NCBI RefSeq assembly: GCF_001281025.1
Contig: NZ_CP012646.1
Location: 1,331,001 to 1,395,000, forward strand
From: Streptococcus mitis
GTDB lineage: Bacteria; Bacillota; Bacilli; Lactobacillales; Streptococcaceae
Reading direction: 5' to 3'
Length of the DNA stretch: 64,000 bases
Below the pieces are notes generated by a model. That model was not told the DNA's origin. It ran no database searches and was given only the letters and a program-made list of their open reading frames with translations. Shown piece by piece: positions 9,009 to 18,356 of the stretch (position 1 is the first letter of the stretch; each line of letters begins with the position of its first letter). The position numbers and the translations under genes were made by a program.

Positions 9009-9842
9009 ATGAAATTTTCAGTTCTAACGACAGTCTATAAAAAAGAGACTCCTACAAATTTAAGGAAAAGTTTACTAAGTTCTTATCAACAGACCCTTAA
9101 ACCGACAGAAATCATTTTAGTTTGTGATGGCGAATTGACTGAAGAGTTAGAAATAGAAATCCAAAAGTTACAGAGAGAGATTCCAATTTTAAAGGTTTTT
9201 CATTTACCTGAGAACTTAGGCTCAGGACCAGCCTCTCTCTTTGGAGTCAATCAATGCCAAACAGAATTCATTGCTAGAATGGACAGTGATGATTATTCTC
9301 TAGAAACAAGGTTTGAAAAGCAAGCAGCAGCCTTTGAAAAAAATCCCAACCTCATCATGGTTGGTTCCAATATCCTAGAGAAAAATACAGAGTTTACCGC
9401 CTTAAAGAAAGTACCAGAAACTACAGCCGAAATTCGTCAATATTCGAAAATGAGAAATCCCTTTAATAATCCATCGAGTATGATGAAAAAAAAATATATC
9501 TTGAAGGCTGGTAATTATCGTAAATTCCGTTACCTAGAGGATTATGACCTCACAATGAGATTGTTACACGATAATCCAACTAAGGATTTTTTGAATATCC
9601 AGGAACCTTTAGTAGTCATGCAGACAAACGATTCTAGCTATCTGAGGAGAGGTGGTTTCTTGTATGTAAAGACGGACTTTATGCTCCAATTAGATTTTTA
9701 TCGCAGAAGAGATATTACTCTAGTAGAATTATTTAGAAATATTTTCCTTCGTAATGCGATTCGAATTCTTCCAAATTCAATTAGGAAATGGGTCTATAAG
9801 AAAAATATGAGAGAAAATGTAGAGGTGGTTAGGAAGTTATGA
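9009..9842 (+). CDS. Family 2 glycosyltransferase, AmsE/EpsE-like
   Basis: 277-aa GT-A fold glycosyltransferase. N-terminal FSVLTTVYKKE is the nucleotide-binding start, ARMDSDDYS near residue 93 is the DXD-like metal site, and YLEDYDLTMRLL is the acceptor-side ED signature of GT2 enzymes. It is cytoplasmic and presumably adds one sugar to the lipid-linked unit. Start ATG 9009 follows TTTAGGAG; an in-frame start at 8916 inside wzy is unlikely. Its stop overlaps the ATG of the next gene (ATGA). Donor and acceptor are unknown. Confidence 0.88.
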   Translation: MKFSVLTTVYKKETPTNLRKSLLSSYQQTLKPTEIILVCDGELTEELEIEIQKLQREIPILKVFHLPENLGSGPASLFGVNQCQTEFIARMDSDDYSLETRFEKQAAAFEKNPNLIMVGSNILEKNTEFTALKKVPETTAEIRQYSKMRNPFNNPSSMMKKKYILKAGNYRKFRYLEDYDLTMRLLHDNPTKDFLNIQEPLVVMQTNDSSYLRRGGFLYVKTDFMLQLDFYRRRDITLVELFRNIFLRNAIRILPNSIRKWVYKKNMRENVEVVRKL

Positions 9843-10237
9843 AGAGAGTCATTACATACGGAACATTTGATTTATTGCATTACGGTCATATTAATCTTTT
9901 AAAAAGAGCAAAAGCGTTGGGAGATTATCTCATTGTCGGGCTTTCTACCAATGAATTTAATAGGCTAGAAAAAAATAAAGAATGTTATTTTGATTACGAA
10001 GAAAGAAAATCTCTATTAGAGGCTATCAGATATGTGGATCTCGTCATACCAGAAGAAAATTGGGATCAAAAAATCTCAGACATAGAAAAGTATCATGCTG
10101 ATGTGTTTGTCATTGGAGATGATTGGCAGGGAAAATTTGATTATTTAAGTGATTTGGGAATAGAGGTTGTTTACCTATCACGAACAAAAGAAATTTCAAC
10201 TTCTAAGATAAAGAATGATTTGAATCAAGGGAACTAG
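9839..10237 (+). CDS. tagD: Glycerol-3-phosphate cytidylyltransferase (TagD/Gct type)
   Basis: 132-aa enzyme that makes CDP-glycerol from CTP and sn-glycerol 3-phosphate. The nucleotidyltransferase signature TYGTFDLLHYGHINLL (residues 6-21) and the C-terminal RTKEISTSKIK (STSKI motif) are complete, and length matches TagD (about 130 aa). It starts inside the stop of the preceding transferase. With the glycerophosphotransferase two genes later it indicates glycerol phosphate in the polymer. A choline- or ribitol-type cytidylyltransferase is less likely because the short form and the motifs follow TagD. Confidence 0.93.
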   Translation: MKRVITYGTFDLLHYGHINLLKRAKALGDYLIVGLSTNEFNRLEKNKECYFDYEERKSLLEAIRYVDLVIPEENWDQKISDIEKYHADVFVIGDDWQGKFDYLSDLGIEVVYLSRTKEISTSKIKNDLNQGN

Positions 10238-10238
10238 G

Positions 10239-11318
10239 ATGAAATATCAAGTCATACATGTAACAGGTAGTGTAAGGAATACCATGAGTGGGGTACAAAG
10301 TTTTATCAAAAATCATATTCCAACTGATGATCAAGAGTTTGAATATATGGTTGGAGAGTCAAATGGAGAGGCTCATTTCCCATTTAATCAATACCTAGAT
10401 GAAAAAGAAATCAAACGCATTGTATTTCCTGCCCTAAAGATTTCTAAATTATTTGCCTATGCGAGAGAGTGTCGTCAATTTTATAAAAGTAATAAAATTG
10501 ACATTCTCCATGTCCATAATCCTATAACCGCTTTTATCCATAATTACTATGCTCGAAAAAATGGTGTTCCAGTTAGGATTTACCACAATCATAGTAGCCA
10601 ATTTTCAGACACTTGGTTAAAAAGTATTCGCAATCGATTTTTGGTCTTTTTAGCTTTGAAAAATGCGACCCGTCGTATCTCTTGTGGTCAATTAGCTGGA
10701 TTGAAGATATTTGGAAAAAAAGAATTTCAAATCCTTCCAAATGCAATTGACATCAACAAGTATCGGTTTTCTCCAACTTTTCGAGAAGAAATTCGCAAAG
10801 AGTTTCATATAGCTGAACATCAAAAAGTAGTTGGGATGATTGGTATTTTAAATCCTTTCAAAAATCAGAATTTTTTGATTGAAATTGCTAAAGAATTGCC
10901 TGATGTTACTTTTTTCTTTGTTGGTGAAGGACCAGATCGTTCAATTTTAGAAGAGAAAAGTAAGGAAGTGAAGAATATTATCTTTACAGGAAAAAGAGAA
11001 GATGTTCATAAATTTTATTCAGCCTTTGATATTTTTGCCTTTCCATCTTTGTATGAAGGTTTCCCAATGGTAATGGTAGAAGCTCAATGTTCTGGAGTCA
11101 ATATTATCATGAATGAAACAATTGATCCAACAACTCAGATTGTTGATGAACTCTGTACAGCTATGCCTCTAGATAAGGATAAATGGGTAAACTATATCGA
11201 AAAGGCGCCTATCAAGGATAAGCAACGACAGCTGAATGAACACCTAAAGCGATTTGACATCGAAGAAAATGTTCAAAATTTAAAAGAAATTTATAAGCAA
11301 GGTTTAAAAAGAGAATGA
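10239..11318 (+). CDS. Family 4 glycosyltransferase (EpsF-like)
   Basis: 359-aa GT-B fold transferase. The N-terminal domain opens with YQVIHVTGSVRNTMSGVQSF, the C-terminal domain begins near KVVGMIGILNPFKNQ, and the donor-binding signature is FAFPSLYEGFPMVMVEAQCSG, here interpreted as the E-x7-E element. It starts one base after tagD and overlaps the next gene by four bases, so it lies in a tightly packed operon. Most such EpsF-like enzymes are retaining hexosyltransferases; the sugar cannot be assigned. Confidence 0.9.
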   Translation: MKYQVIHVTGSVRNTMSGVQSFIKNHIPTDDQEFEYMVGESNGEAHFPFNQYLDEKEIKRIVFPALKISKLFAYARECRQFYKSNKIDILHVHNPITAFIHNYYARKNGVPVRIYHNHSSQFSDTWLKSIRNRFLVFLALKNATRRISCGQLAGLKIFGKKEFQILPNAIDINKYRFSPTFREEIRKEFHIAEHQKVVGMIGILNPFKNQNFLIEIAKELPDVTFFFVGEGPDRSILEEKSKEVKNIIFTGKREDVHKFYSAFDIFAFPSLYEGFPMVMVEAQCSGVNIIMNETIDPTTQIVDELCTAMPLDKDKWVNYIEKAPIKDKQRQLNEHLKRFDIEENVQNLKEIYKQGLKRE

Positions 11319-12424
11319 TCAACTATTTAAAACCCTTACTTTTTAAAGTAAGTGATTTTACTTATAAGATAAATAAAATTATTCACAAGAAAAGGAATAG
11401 AATTGTTCTGTATTCTAACTGGGGATTTAGAGATAATCTTAGAACACTCTATCACTATTTAGTGGACAATGGCTATCAGGAAACATACGAAATCGTTTGT
11501 GCTTCTAATGATTTTTATCATTTAGACAAAGAAAATGATGTAAAGTATGTTTCGATTTATCGAGGTTTCTTTTATTTTTTAACATCTAAATATTTTTTCT
11601 ATTCATTTGGCAAGTATCCTATAAAGCCTGCTCCAAGCCAGATGGTTGTCAACTTGTGGCATGGAATGCCCTTGAAAAAAATTGGGAATCTTGAAGTTGG
11701 AATGGAAAAAATTGACTATAATTTCTTTACAAAATTAGTCTCCTCTTCAGAATTATTTACTCCAATCATGAAAGCAGCCTTTAATGCTAAAGATGAGCAG
11801 ATGCTTCTTGTTGGCAACGTTCGAAATGATGAGCTCTTTAAAGAGAAAAAAGAGAAGAAAATCATTTGGATGCCAACTTACCGAAATTCCAAAAATTATC
11901 ATGATAGCCAAGCGGCATTGATATTTTCTTTAGAAGAAGAGGACTTTAAAAACATTGAAGAACTACTTTCAAACTATGGCTATCAACTTTATATTAAACT
12001 TCACCCTCTTGAGGAATCTCAGTTAAAATTTGAGATGAATTATTCGACCATTCATCTATTGACAGAAGATATCATCAGTGAGCAATATGGGACTTTATAT
12101 ACCTTTTTGGGAACAACAAGTGCATTAATTACTGATTATTCATCAGTATTTTTAGATTATTATTTATTAAATAGGCCAGTTGCATTTACCATTAATGATT
12201 ATGAGGAATACAAAGAAAAAAGAGGCTTTGTATTTGAGGATGTGAAGAGTTTAATGGTGGGTAGTGTCATTCGTGATTCGCATGATTTATTAGATTTCCT
12301 AGCGAGTGTCATGAAATCTGAAGATCCTTATATTGAAGAACGAAAAAAAGTTAATAACAAGGTAAATGCCATTCAAAAAGATTTTACAAAGACACTTTTG
12401 GATGAAATTGGATTAAGGAAATAA
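11315..12424 (+). CDS. CDP-glycerol glycerophosphotransferase (TagB/TagF family)
   Basis: 369-aa peripheral membrane enzyme that transfers glycerol phosphate from CDP-glycerol to the growing lipid-linked chain. Signatures of the family are NLWHGMPLKKIG near residue 112, IKLHPLE near 230 and LITDYSSVFLDYYLLNRP near 270-287. It is a single catalytic domain without the N-terminal extension of long TagF, so single or side-branch additions are more likely than a long poly-glycerol-phosphate chain; that is inference. Its substrate would be made by TagD encoded 1.1 kb upstream. Confidence 0.92.
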   Translation: MINYLKPLLFKVSDFTYKINKIIHKKRNRIVLYSNWGFRDNLRTLYHYLVDNGYQETYEIVCASNDFYHLDKENDVKYVSIYRGFFYFLTSKYFFYSFGKYPIKPAPSQMVVNLWHGMPLKKIGNLEVGMEKIDYNFFTKLVSSSELFTPIMKAAFNAKDEQMLLVGNVRNDELFKEKKEKKIIWMPTYRNSKNYHDSQAALIFSLEEEDFKNIEELLSNYGYQLYIKLHPLEESQLKFEMNYSTIHLLTEDIISEQYGTLYTFLGTTSALITDYSSVFLDYYLLNRPVAFTINDYEEYKEKRGFVFEDVKSLMVGSVIRDSHDLLDFLASVMKSEDPYIEERKKVNNKVNAIQKDFTKTLLDEIGLRK

Positions 12425-12438
12425 GGTTAGGATAAAGA

Positions 12439-13404
12439 ATGATTAGTGTAATCGTACCTGTTTATAATGTAGAAACTTATCTGGAAGAATGTTTAGACAG
12501 CATTCAAAACCAAACCTACACAGACTTTGAAGTCCTTTTAGTCAATGATGGTTCAACAGATGGATCAAAAGCTATTTGTGAACGTTATTGTAAAGAGAAT
12601 CGTCGCTTTCACTTGTTGAATCAAGAGAATCAAGGATTGAGCGCTGCACGAAATACTGGTGTAGCAGCTTCAAGAGGAGAGTTTATTGTATTTGTGGATA
12701 GTGATGACATGATTCTAGCGAACTATTTAGAAACCTTAATGCACTATATGCGTGAAGACGTAGATATTGTGGAAAGTCAGTTTACCGTATCTAACGAGGA
12801 ATTTCTTGCTAAAAGTTTTAAAGAACCAAGTATTCTATTCGAAGGGAACTCTCAAGAAGCAGTAAAAATTTTCCCTAAACATGTTTTAAATGTTAATGCA
12901 GTTACAAAACTTTATAGAAGATCAATTGTTGAAGCTGTTCCTTATATAGATGGGGTGATTTTTGAAGATGTTTATTGTGGAATTGGAATGTTAAAATATA
13001 TTCGAAAAATCATTAAAATTGATTATAAAGGTTATTATTATCGACAACATCAAGCTAGTATCATGCATCGAACCTTTACTCCTAAAAATTTAGATATCTT
13101 TACAGTCAGTGACCAATTAATAGACTTGTATTCTGATAGGGAAGAACTTCTTCCTTACATTGGAAGCTTCCTAGTTCATGTAGCAACCATGCATTATCAA
13201 GACTATATCCAAAAAGGAAATCCATATGCAGATGTCTATAATCAGAAATTAGCCGACTATGTAACTATCACCAAGAAAAATCCTGAGCTTGCAAAAAGTT
13301 CGCGTATGATTCGCCTCTATAATATTTGTCCAAAATATTATAATTCGATCATTTTCCCTGTTTATCATTTTTTGTGGAAACTAAAAAATGGAATTAGAAA
13401 GTAA
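12439..13404 (+). CDS. Family 2 glycosyltransferase, first of four tandem paralogues
   Basis: 321-aa GT2 enzyme. N-terminal ISVIVPVYNVETYLEECL, LVNDGSTDGS near residue 37, FVDSDDM near 90 (metal-binding DXD-like) and VIFEDVYCGIGML near 175 (EDV/acceptor motif) are intact. It is followed by three paralogues with similar N-terminal donor domains. C-terminal KLYRRSIVEAVPYIDG is shared in pattern with the later copies. Its C-terminal half (residues 100-321) differs strongly from theirs, suggesting a different acceptor. Confidence 0.9.
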   Translation: MISVIVPVYNVETYLEECLDSIQNQTYTDFEVLLVNDGSTDGSKAICERYCKENRRFHLLNQENQGLSAARNTGVAASRGEFIVFVDSDDMILANYLETLMHYMREDVDIVESQFTVSNEEFLAKSFKEPSILFEGNSQEAVKIFPKHVLNVNAVTKLYRRSIVEAVPYIDGVIFEDVYCGIGMLKYIRKIIKIDYKGYYYRQHQASIMHRTFTPKNLDIFTVSDQLIDLYSDREELLPYIGSFLVHVATMHYQDYIQKGNPYADVYNQKLADYVTITKKNPELAKSSRMIRLYNICPKYYNSIIFPVYHFLWKLKNGIRK

Positions 13405-13443
13405 ATTCAGATGAATAAAAATGAATGAGAAGGAAGCTGTTTT

Positions 13444-14454
13444 ATGATTAGCATAATCGTTCCAGTTTATAACGTGGAAGAATATCTGGAAGAATGTCTA
13501 GAGAGTATTCGAAAGCAAACCTATCAAAATATCGAAGTCATCTTAGTCAATGATGGATCAACAGATGGCTCACAAGCTATTTGTGAGCATTTTTGCCAAA
13601 CAGATAAGCGTTTCCGATTGATCAATCAAAAAAATCAAGGTCAAAGTGTAGCCAGAAATCATGGCGTAAAAGAATCCCTTGGTGAATATATCATGTTTGT
13701 CGATAGTGATGATGTCATTAAAGCAAATATACTAGACGTATTACTATCCTATATGAAGGCGGATGTGGATTTAGTAGAATGTAGTCTTGTTCGCAATCAA
13801 GAAGAATTGCATAAAAATAAACCGATTCGAGTTATTTTCGAAGGTAATTCAACGGCAGCCATTATTAAATGTATAGCACTTAAAGAAGTGAATTATTCCC
13901 CATGTGCAAAATTATATAGAAGAGAAATTATTGAAAAAGTTCCATTTTTAGAAGGTGTTATTTACGAGGATGTTTATACAGGAATTAATTTTTTAAAAAA
14001 TATTCGAAAAATGGTAGTTGTTGATTTAACTGGGTATTATTACCGATTTAGTCCGAATAGTACTATGACAACTTCTTTTAATGAGAAAAATTTAGATATT
14101 TTTAAAGTTGGAAATCAATTAATAGCATCCTTCCAAGATGATGCATATTTATTACCGTATATTGGATACTTTATGTTTTATCTAGGGGTTAGTCATTATT
14201 ACAGAGATGGCATTACGAAGAAGAGTCCTTGTGTTAGTTTGTATGAGAATTTTATAAAGGAGTCTGCTTTTATTGCGAAGCAATCTCAAGAAGTTGTTCG
14301 AAAATACCGTTTACTAAGAATGTATTTCATAGCGCCAAAATATTTTTTAACGATTACTCATCCAGTGTATCAGTTTCTGTATAAAGGATGGAGTAAATTT
14401 AGAAAGTTGACTCACAAAAGACAAATGAAGGAGCTTATGAACAAAAATGATTAG
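13444..14454 (+). CDS. Family 2 glycosyltransferase, second of four tandem paralogues
   Basis: 336-aa GT2 enzyme with IIVPVYNVEEYLEECLESI, LVNDGSTDGS, FVDSDDV and VIYEDVYTGINFL. The first ~270 bases are roughly 92% identical by eye to the start of the next gene (14447 onward), after which the two diverge sharply. The C terminus carries an extra basic tail (FRKLTHKRQMKELMNKND) and its last codons overlap the start of the next gene by 8 bases. All catalytic motifs are present, so it is likely active. Confidence 0.9.
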   Translation: MISIIVPVYNVEEYLEECLESIRKQTYQNIEVILVNDGSTDGSQAICEHFCQTDKRFRLINQKNQGQSVARNHGVKESLGEYIMFVDSDDVIKANILDVLLSYMKADVDLVECSLVRNQEELHKNKPIRVIFEGNSTAAIIKCIALKEVNYSPCAKLYRREIIEKVPFLEGVIYEDVYTGINFLKNIRKMVVVDLTGYYYRFSPNSTMTTSFNEKNLDIFKVGNQLIASFQDDAYLLPYIGYFMFYLGVSHYYRDGITKKSPCVSLYENFIKESAFIAKQSQEVVRKYRLLRMYFIAPKYFLTITHPVYQFLYKGWSKFRKLTHKRQMKELMNKND

Positions 14455-15406
14455 TATAATCGTTCCAGTTTATAACGTGGAAGAATATCTGGAAGAATGT
14501 CTAGAAAGTATTCGAAAGCAAACCTATCAAGATATAGAAGTCATTTTAGTCAATGATGGTTCTACAGATGGCTCACACGCGATTTGTGAGCGTTATTGCC
14601 AAATGGATAAGCGTTTCCGATTGATCAATCAAAAAAATCAAGGTCAAAGTGTAGCCAGAAATCATGGTGTGAAAGAATCTATTGGCGAATACATCATGTT
14701 TGTTGATAGTGATGATGTTGTAAGTCTTGGTATGTTAGAACAACTTATGAAGTATATGTCTAATGGGATTGATATTGTAGAATGTGATAGAACTGAGGCT
14801 ATTCAATGTTTGAATGAAGAAAAAAAAGATATTCATGTTAAAGAATTTGATTCAAATGAAGCATTATATCAATGCTTTCATCACGGGGTAAGTTGGAGTC
14901 CAGTCGCAAAACTCTATCGTCGTGAAATAGTGGAGAAAGTTCCGTTTTTAGAAAATTTAATTTATGAAGATTTTTATACTGGAATCGTCTCTTTAAAATA
15001 TATTCAGAAAATGAGAAAAATTAACTATATTGGTTATTATTATCGATATCATACTTCTAGTACGATGAATCAGAAATATTCAGAAAAGAATCTTGATATT
15101 TTTAAAGTTGGCGAAAAATTATTAGAGGAATTTAGAGAAGATAATTGGTTACCTTATGTAGGGAATATGTTATTTTTAGTCGGTATTGGTCATTTTAAAA
15201 AGTATCGTATAAGAATTGGACATCCCTACTATCAGTTATATGTTGATGCAATTGATAACTATTTTGAAATAGCTAAGAAATCATCAGATATTTTCAATTC
15301 TAGTAAACTATTAAGATGGTATAGTTCTTCTCCGAAATATTTTTTAAGTATATTTTATCCTTTATATTTAAGATATTTAGACATTCGAAAAAAATGGAAA
15401 ATTTAA
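14447..15406 (+). CDS. Family 2 glycosyltransferase, third of four tandem paralogues
   Basis: 319-aa GT2 enzyme whose first ~90 residues nearly duplicate those of the preceding gene (IRKQTYQDIEVILVNDGSTD), while the rest, from about MLEQLMKYMSNG onward, is different. FVDSDDV and LIYEDFYTGIVSL are present. The ATG lies within the end of the previous gene, so the pair is probably translationally coupled. The hybrid pattern points to duplication followed by exchange of the acceptor half. Confidence 0.9.
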   Translation: MISIIVPVYNVEEYLEECLESIRKQTYQDIEVILVNDGSTDGSHAICERYCQMDKRFRLINQKNQGQSVARNHGVKESIGEYIMFVDSDDVVSLGMLEQLMKYMSNGIDIVECDRTEAIQCLNEEKKDIHVKEFDSNEALYQCFHHGVSWSPVAKLYRREIVEKVPFLENLIYEDFYTGIVSLKYIQKMRKINYIGYYYRYHTSSTMNQKYSEKNLDIFKVGEKLLEEFREDNWLPYVGNMLFLVGIGHFKKYRIRIGHPYYQLYVDAIDNYFEIAKKSSDIFNSSKLLRWYSSSPKYFLSIFYPLYLRYLDIRKKWKI

Positions 15407-15419
15407 TAGGAGCCTATTT

Positions 15420-16394
15420 ATGATTAGTGTCATTGTACCTGTTTATAATGTTGAAGACTATCTGGAAGAATGTTTAAATAGTATTCAACATCAAACTTAT
15501 ACCGATATAGAAGTGATCCTAGTCAATGATGGTTCAAGAGATGGCTCAAAAGAAATTTGTGAGCGCTATTGTCAACAAGATTCTCGTTTTCACTTAATCA
15601 ATCAAGAAAATAAAGGATTAAGTGGCGCTCGTAATCGTGGTATGACTGAATCTAGAGGCGAATTTATCACTTTTGTAGACAGTGATGATGTTCTTAAAGA
15701 AGATATGTTGGAACAATTATTAAAGCACATGACTTCAGAAGAAATGGACATCGTAGAATGTTGGTATACAAATGATCAAAAAGAAATAGAAATCCCTTCT
15801 CCTGAGAATGTCAAAATTATTTTCCAAGGAAATGCCCATGAAGCATTAGTTTCTCTTTGTAAAGATAATATTGTCCGTTTGAATGCAGTTGCTAAACTTT
15901 TTCGAAGACAAGTGATTGTCAATTTTCCATTTTTAGAAGGTTTATTTTATGAAGATGTGTATGGAGGAATGGGAATCTTAAAACATATTCATAAAATGGT
16001 GAAAATCGATTATATAGGATATTATTACCGTGTACGTTCTGGTAGTATTATGAATCGCGAATTTAGTTTGAAAAATTTGGATTTGTTTACTATTTGTGAT
16101 AAAGTGGAGCATTTATATGATGGAAATGCTGACTCACTCCCATACGTACATCGTCGCTTATTTCATTTAGTCTTGATGCACGTTGTCGACTATCGTATAT
16201 TTGAAGGAAATCCCTATCAAGAAAAATATGTCGAGTATCTGAATCGTTACGCTAAAAGTTCAAGTCGCACATTTTTAATGAGAGCTTATCGCTTATTCCC
16301 TAAAAAGATTGTCTTTATTTCAAGAGTTGTTGGAGCCATTCAATGGAGATTTGAAAAATATATTGTAAAAAGATTTTGGAGAGGGTTGAAGTAG
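15420..16394 (+). CDS. Family 2 glycosyltransferase, fourth of four tandem paralogues
   Basis: 324-aa GT2 enzyme with ISVIVPVYNVEDYLEECLNS, LVNDGSRDGS, FVDSDDV near residue 91 and LFYEDVYGGMGIL near 178. Its N-terminal half is closer to the first paralogue (GLSGARNRG, ESRGEFI) than to the middle pair. It begins 13 bases after the third copy with AGGAG upstream and ends two bases before the next gene. Donor and acceptor are unknown. Confidence 0.9.
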   Translation: MISVIVPVYNVEDYLEECLNSIQHQTYTDIEVILVNDGSRDGSKEICERYCQQDSRFHLINQENKGLSGARNRGMTESRGEFITFVDSDDVLKEDMLEQLLKHMTSEEMDIVECWYTNDQKEIEIPSPENVKIIFQGNAHEALVSLCKDNIVRLNAVAKLFRRQVIVNFPFLEGLFYEDVYGGMGILKHIHKMVKIDYIGYYYRVRSGSIMNREFSLKNLDLFTICDKVEHLYDGNADSLPYVHRRLFHLVLMHVVDYRIFEGNPYQEKYVEYLNRYAKSSSRTFLMRAYRLFPKKIVFISRVVGAIQWRFEKYIVKRFWRGLK

Positions 16395-16395
16395 T

Positions 16396-17391
16396 ATGAA
16401 TTATTACTTAAAAGAATTTTACGCAGAAGCCAAACATGCAGGATCTAAGGCAAGATTAGATGCTGAAAAAATAATGCTAGAAGCAGGATATCAACCTTTT
16501 TCCCTAAATAATGATTCAAATCCCATCACTTTGACAAAAAATGATGTGTTAGTTCTTCAATTTCCGTTATTATGGCATACCTTAAAAAAACAAATTTTTA
16601 CGAGATTTTTGAAAAATAGAACATTCAAAGCTTATTTGCTGATTCACGATATCGAGTCCCTGAGAAATAAAAAAATCAAGTCATTTACAGATTTCAAATA
16701 TTCCATTATCCATTTTTTACAAAATAAAACAGTCCTTGAAAAAGTAGATGGTATTATCGCTCATAATGAAAAGATGAAAGCAGAACTTGTGCGATTAGGA
16801 ATACCGGAAGAGAAGATTGTTTCCTTAGAGATATTTGACTATTTGATTCCACATTATAAAGAGAAGAAAGCTTATGAAAAAGAAACTATTTTGTTAGCTG
16901 GAAATTTCGATATTCGGAAAACAAAATACGCAAGACAATTACCCGAAAAACCAGATTTTTCTATTTATGGCATTAACTTTGAAGAGGAGAATCTTCCTCA
17001 CAACGTTCATTATCAAGGTGCTTTTTCTCCTGATGAACTTTCTAATCACTTGCATGGCGGTTTTGGCTTAGTCTGGGATGGAGATAGCCCCCATACTTGT
17101 AGTGGAATGTATGGAGAGTATTTAAAGATGAATAACCCTCATAAAGCTTCTCTTTATTTAGCCTCAGGTTTTCCGATTATTGTATGGAGCCAATCTGCTT
17201 TAGCGGAGTTTGTACGAAAAAACCATTGTGGAATACTTGTTGATTCATTATTTGAAATTGCAGATTGTTTAAACTCGATTGATGAAGAAGATTTTCAAGA
17301 GCTGATTAAAAATAGTAAAAAAATTGGAGAAAAAATTCGTAGTGGGTATTTTCTAGAAACAGCTTTAGAAAAATGTGAAAGGAATTTGTAG
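16396..17391 (+). CDS. Gtf3/galactofuranosyltransferase-like sugar transferase
   Basis: 331-aa protein with no TM segment. N-terminal EFYAEAKHAGSKARLDAEKI and the central HGGFGLVWDGD (near residue 225) with YLKMNNPHKASLYLASG match the group of GT-B transferases that includes streptococcal galactofuranosyltransferases and the Gtf3 glucosyltransferase of serine-rich adhesins. A galactofuranosyl donor would need UDP-galactopyranose mutase, and no glf gene is in this locus. Function in polysaccharide assembly is supported by position; the sugar is open. Confidence 0.8.
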   Translation: MNYYLKEFYAEAKHAGSKARLDAEKIMLEAGYQPFSLNNDSNPITLTKNDVLVLQFPLLWHTLKKQIFTRFLKNRTFKAYLLIHDIESLRNKKIKSFTDFKYSIIHFLQNKTVLEKVDGIIAHNEKMKAELVRLGIPEEKIVSLEIFDYLIPHYKEKKAYEKETILLAGNFDIRKTKYARQLPEKPDFSIYGINFEEENLPHNVHYQGAFSPDELSNHLHGGFGLVWDGDSPHTCSGMYGEYLKMNNPHKASLYLASGFPIIVWSQSALAEFVRKNHCGILVDSLFEIADCLNSIDEEDFQELIKNSKKIGEKIRSGYFLETALEKCERNL

Positions 17392-17396
17392 AGTTT

Positions 17397-18356
17397 ATGA
17401 AACTACAAATCTTACAAAAAAAAATGGCTCGCTATCGTCAAATTTTAAAATATTATGGCCTTAAACTAACATGTGTTTACTTTCTCGCACAAAAATCTGA
17501 CAAGATGTTTTATGATTTTCGAAGAAAGATTCTTTTGCATTTTGTACTGAAATTAAGAAAAGAAGCTCAAATAGATGATTTGATAGATGAAAAAGAAGAA
17601 GTGACGGAATTTCCGAAAATGATTTGGACAATGTGGCAACAGGGAGAAGCTCAAATGCCTGGGACAGTCCAGACTTCAATAAAGACCATAAAAAACTTCG
17701 CCAAAAGAAATGATTGTGAATTCTATTTGTTGACGGATGAAAATCTGGCGGATTTCATCAATATTCCAAGAGACATCACCGAAAAATACAAGAAAAAAGA
17801 ATTATCAGCTGCGCATTATTCAGATATTATTCGTTTTAGTCTCTTATGCCAATACGGTGGCATTTGGATGGATGCAACCTTATTTGTATCTCCCTATGCA
17901 ACTTTAGAAATGTTTGAAGGGGACTTTTTTAGTTTGAATCATCCACCTATACGATCTGAACAAATAGAACGAACTGTTGGTGACTTTAAATGGGCAGGTT
18001 TCTTTCTGGCAGGAAAAAAAGGCAAGCCTTATTTTAAACATATTCGGGATTTATATCTTTACTATGTTCGTAAATATCCAGTTTTTATTCATTACCTGAT
18101 GATGGATTATTTTATTTTGTCCGAATATAAGTGCAGTCCTTATTTTGAAAACTTAGTGGATAGATTACCTATTCTAGCACCAGCTGAGCGTGTTTGGTTT
18201 TTAAGAGACCATGCCCATGATCTTTTTGATGAAAAAGAATGGGAAGAAGTGTTAAAAACAACACCGATTTTAAAAACGACTTATAAAATCAAGAAAGAAG
18301 AAGTCCTTCCAGGAAGTTATCTCGATCAACTTTTACAAGGAAAATTAAAGGAATAG
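17397..18356 (+). CDS. Capsular polysaccharide synthesis glycosyltransferase (GT32-like)
   Basis: 319-aa transferase of the capsular polysaccharide synthesis/GT32 type. Diagnostic are PKMIWTMWQQGEAQMP near residue 72, the SAAHYSDIIRFSLL stretch and YGGIWMDATLFVS near 155, which contains the DXD-like metal site in the form WMDA. Such enzymes often add side-chain sugars. It begins 5 bases after the previous stop and its own stop abuts the flippase ATG, consistent with one operon. Confidence 0.87.
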   Translation: MKLQILQKKMARYRQILKYYGLKLTCVYFLAQKSDKMFYDFRRKILLHFVLKLRKEAQIDDLIDEKEEVTEFPKMIWTMWQQGEAQMPGTVQTSIKTIKNFAKRNDCEFYLLTDENLADFINIPRDITEKYKKKELSAAHYSDIIRFSLLCQYGGIWMDATLFVSPYATLEMFEGDFFSLNHPPIRSEQIERTVGDFKWAGFFLAGKKGKPYFKHIRDLYLYYVRKYPVFIHYLMMDYFILSEYKCSPYFENLVDRLPILAPAERVWFLRDHAHDLFDEKEWEEVLKTTPILKTTYKIKKEEVLPGSYLDQLLQGKLKE

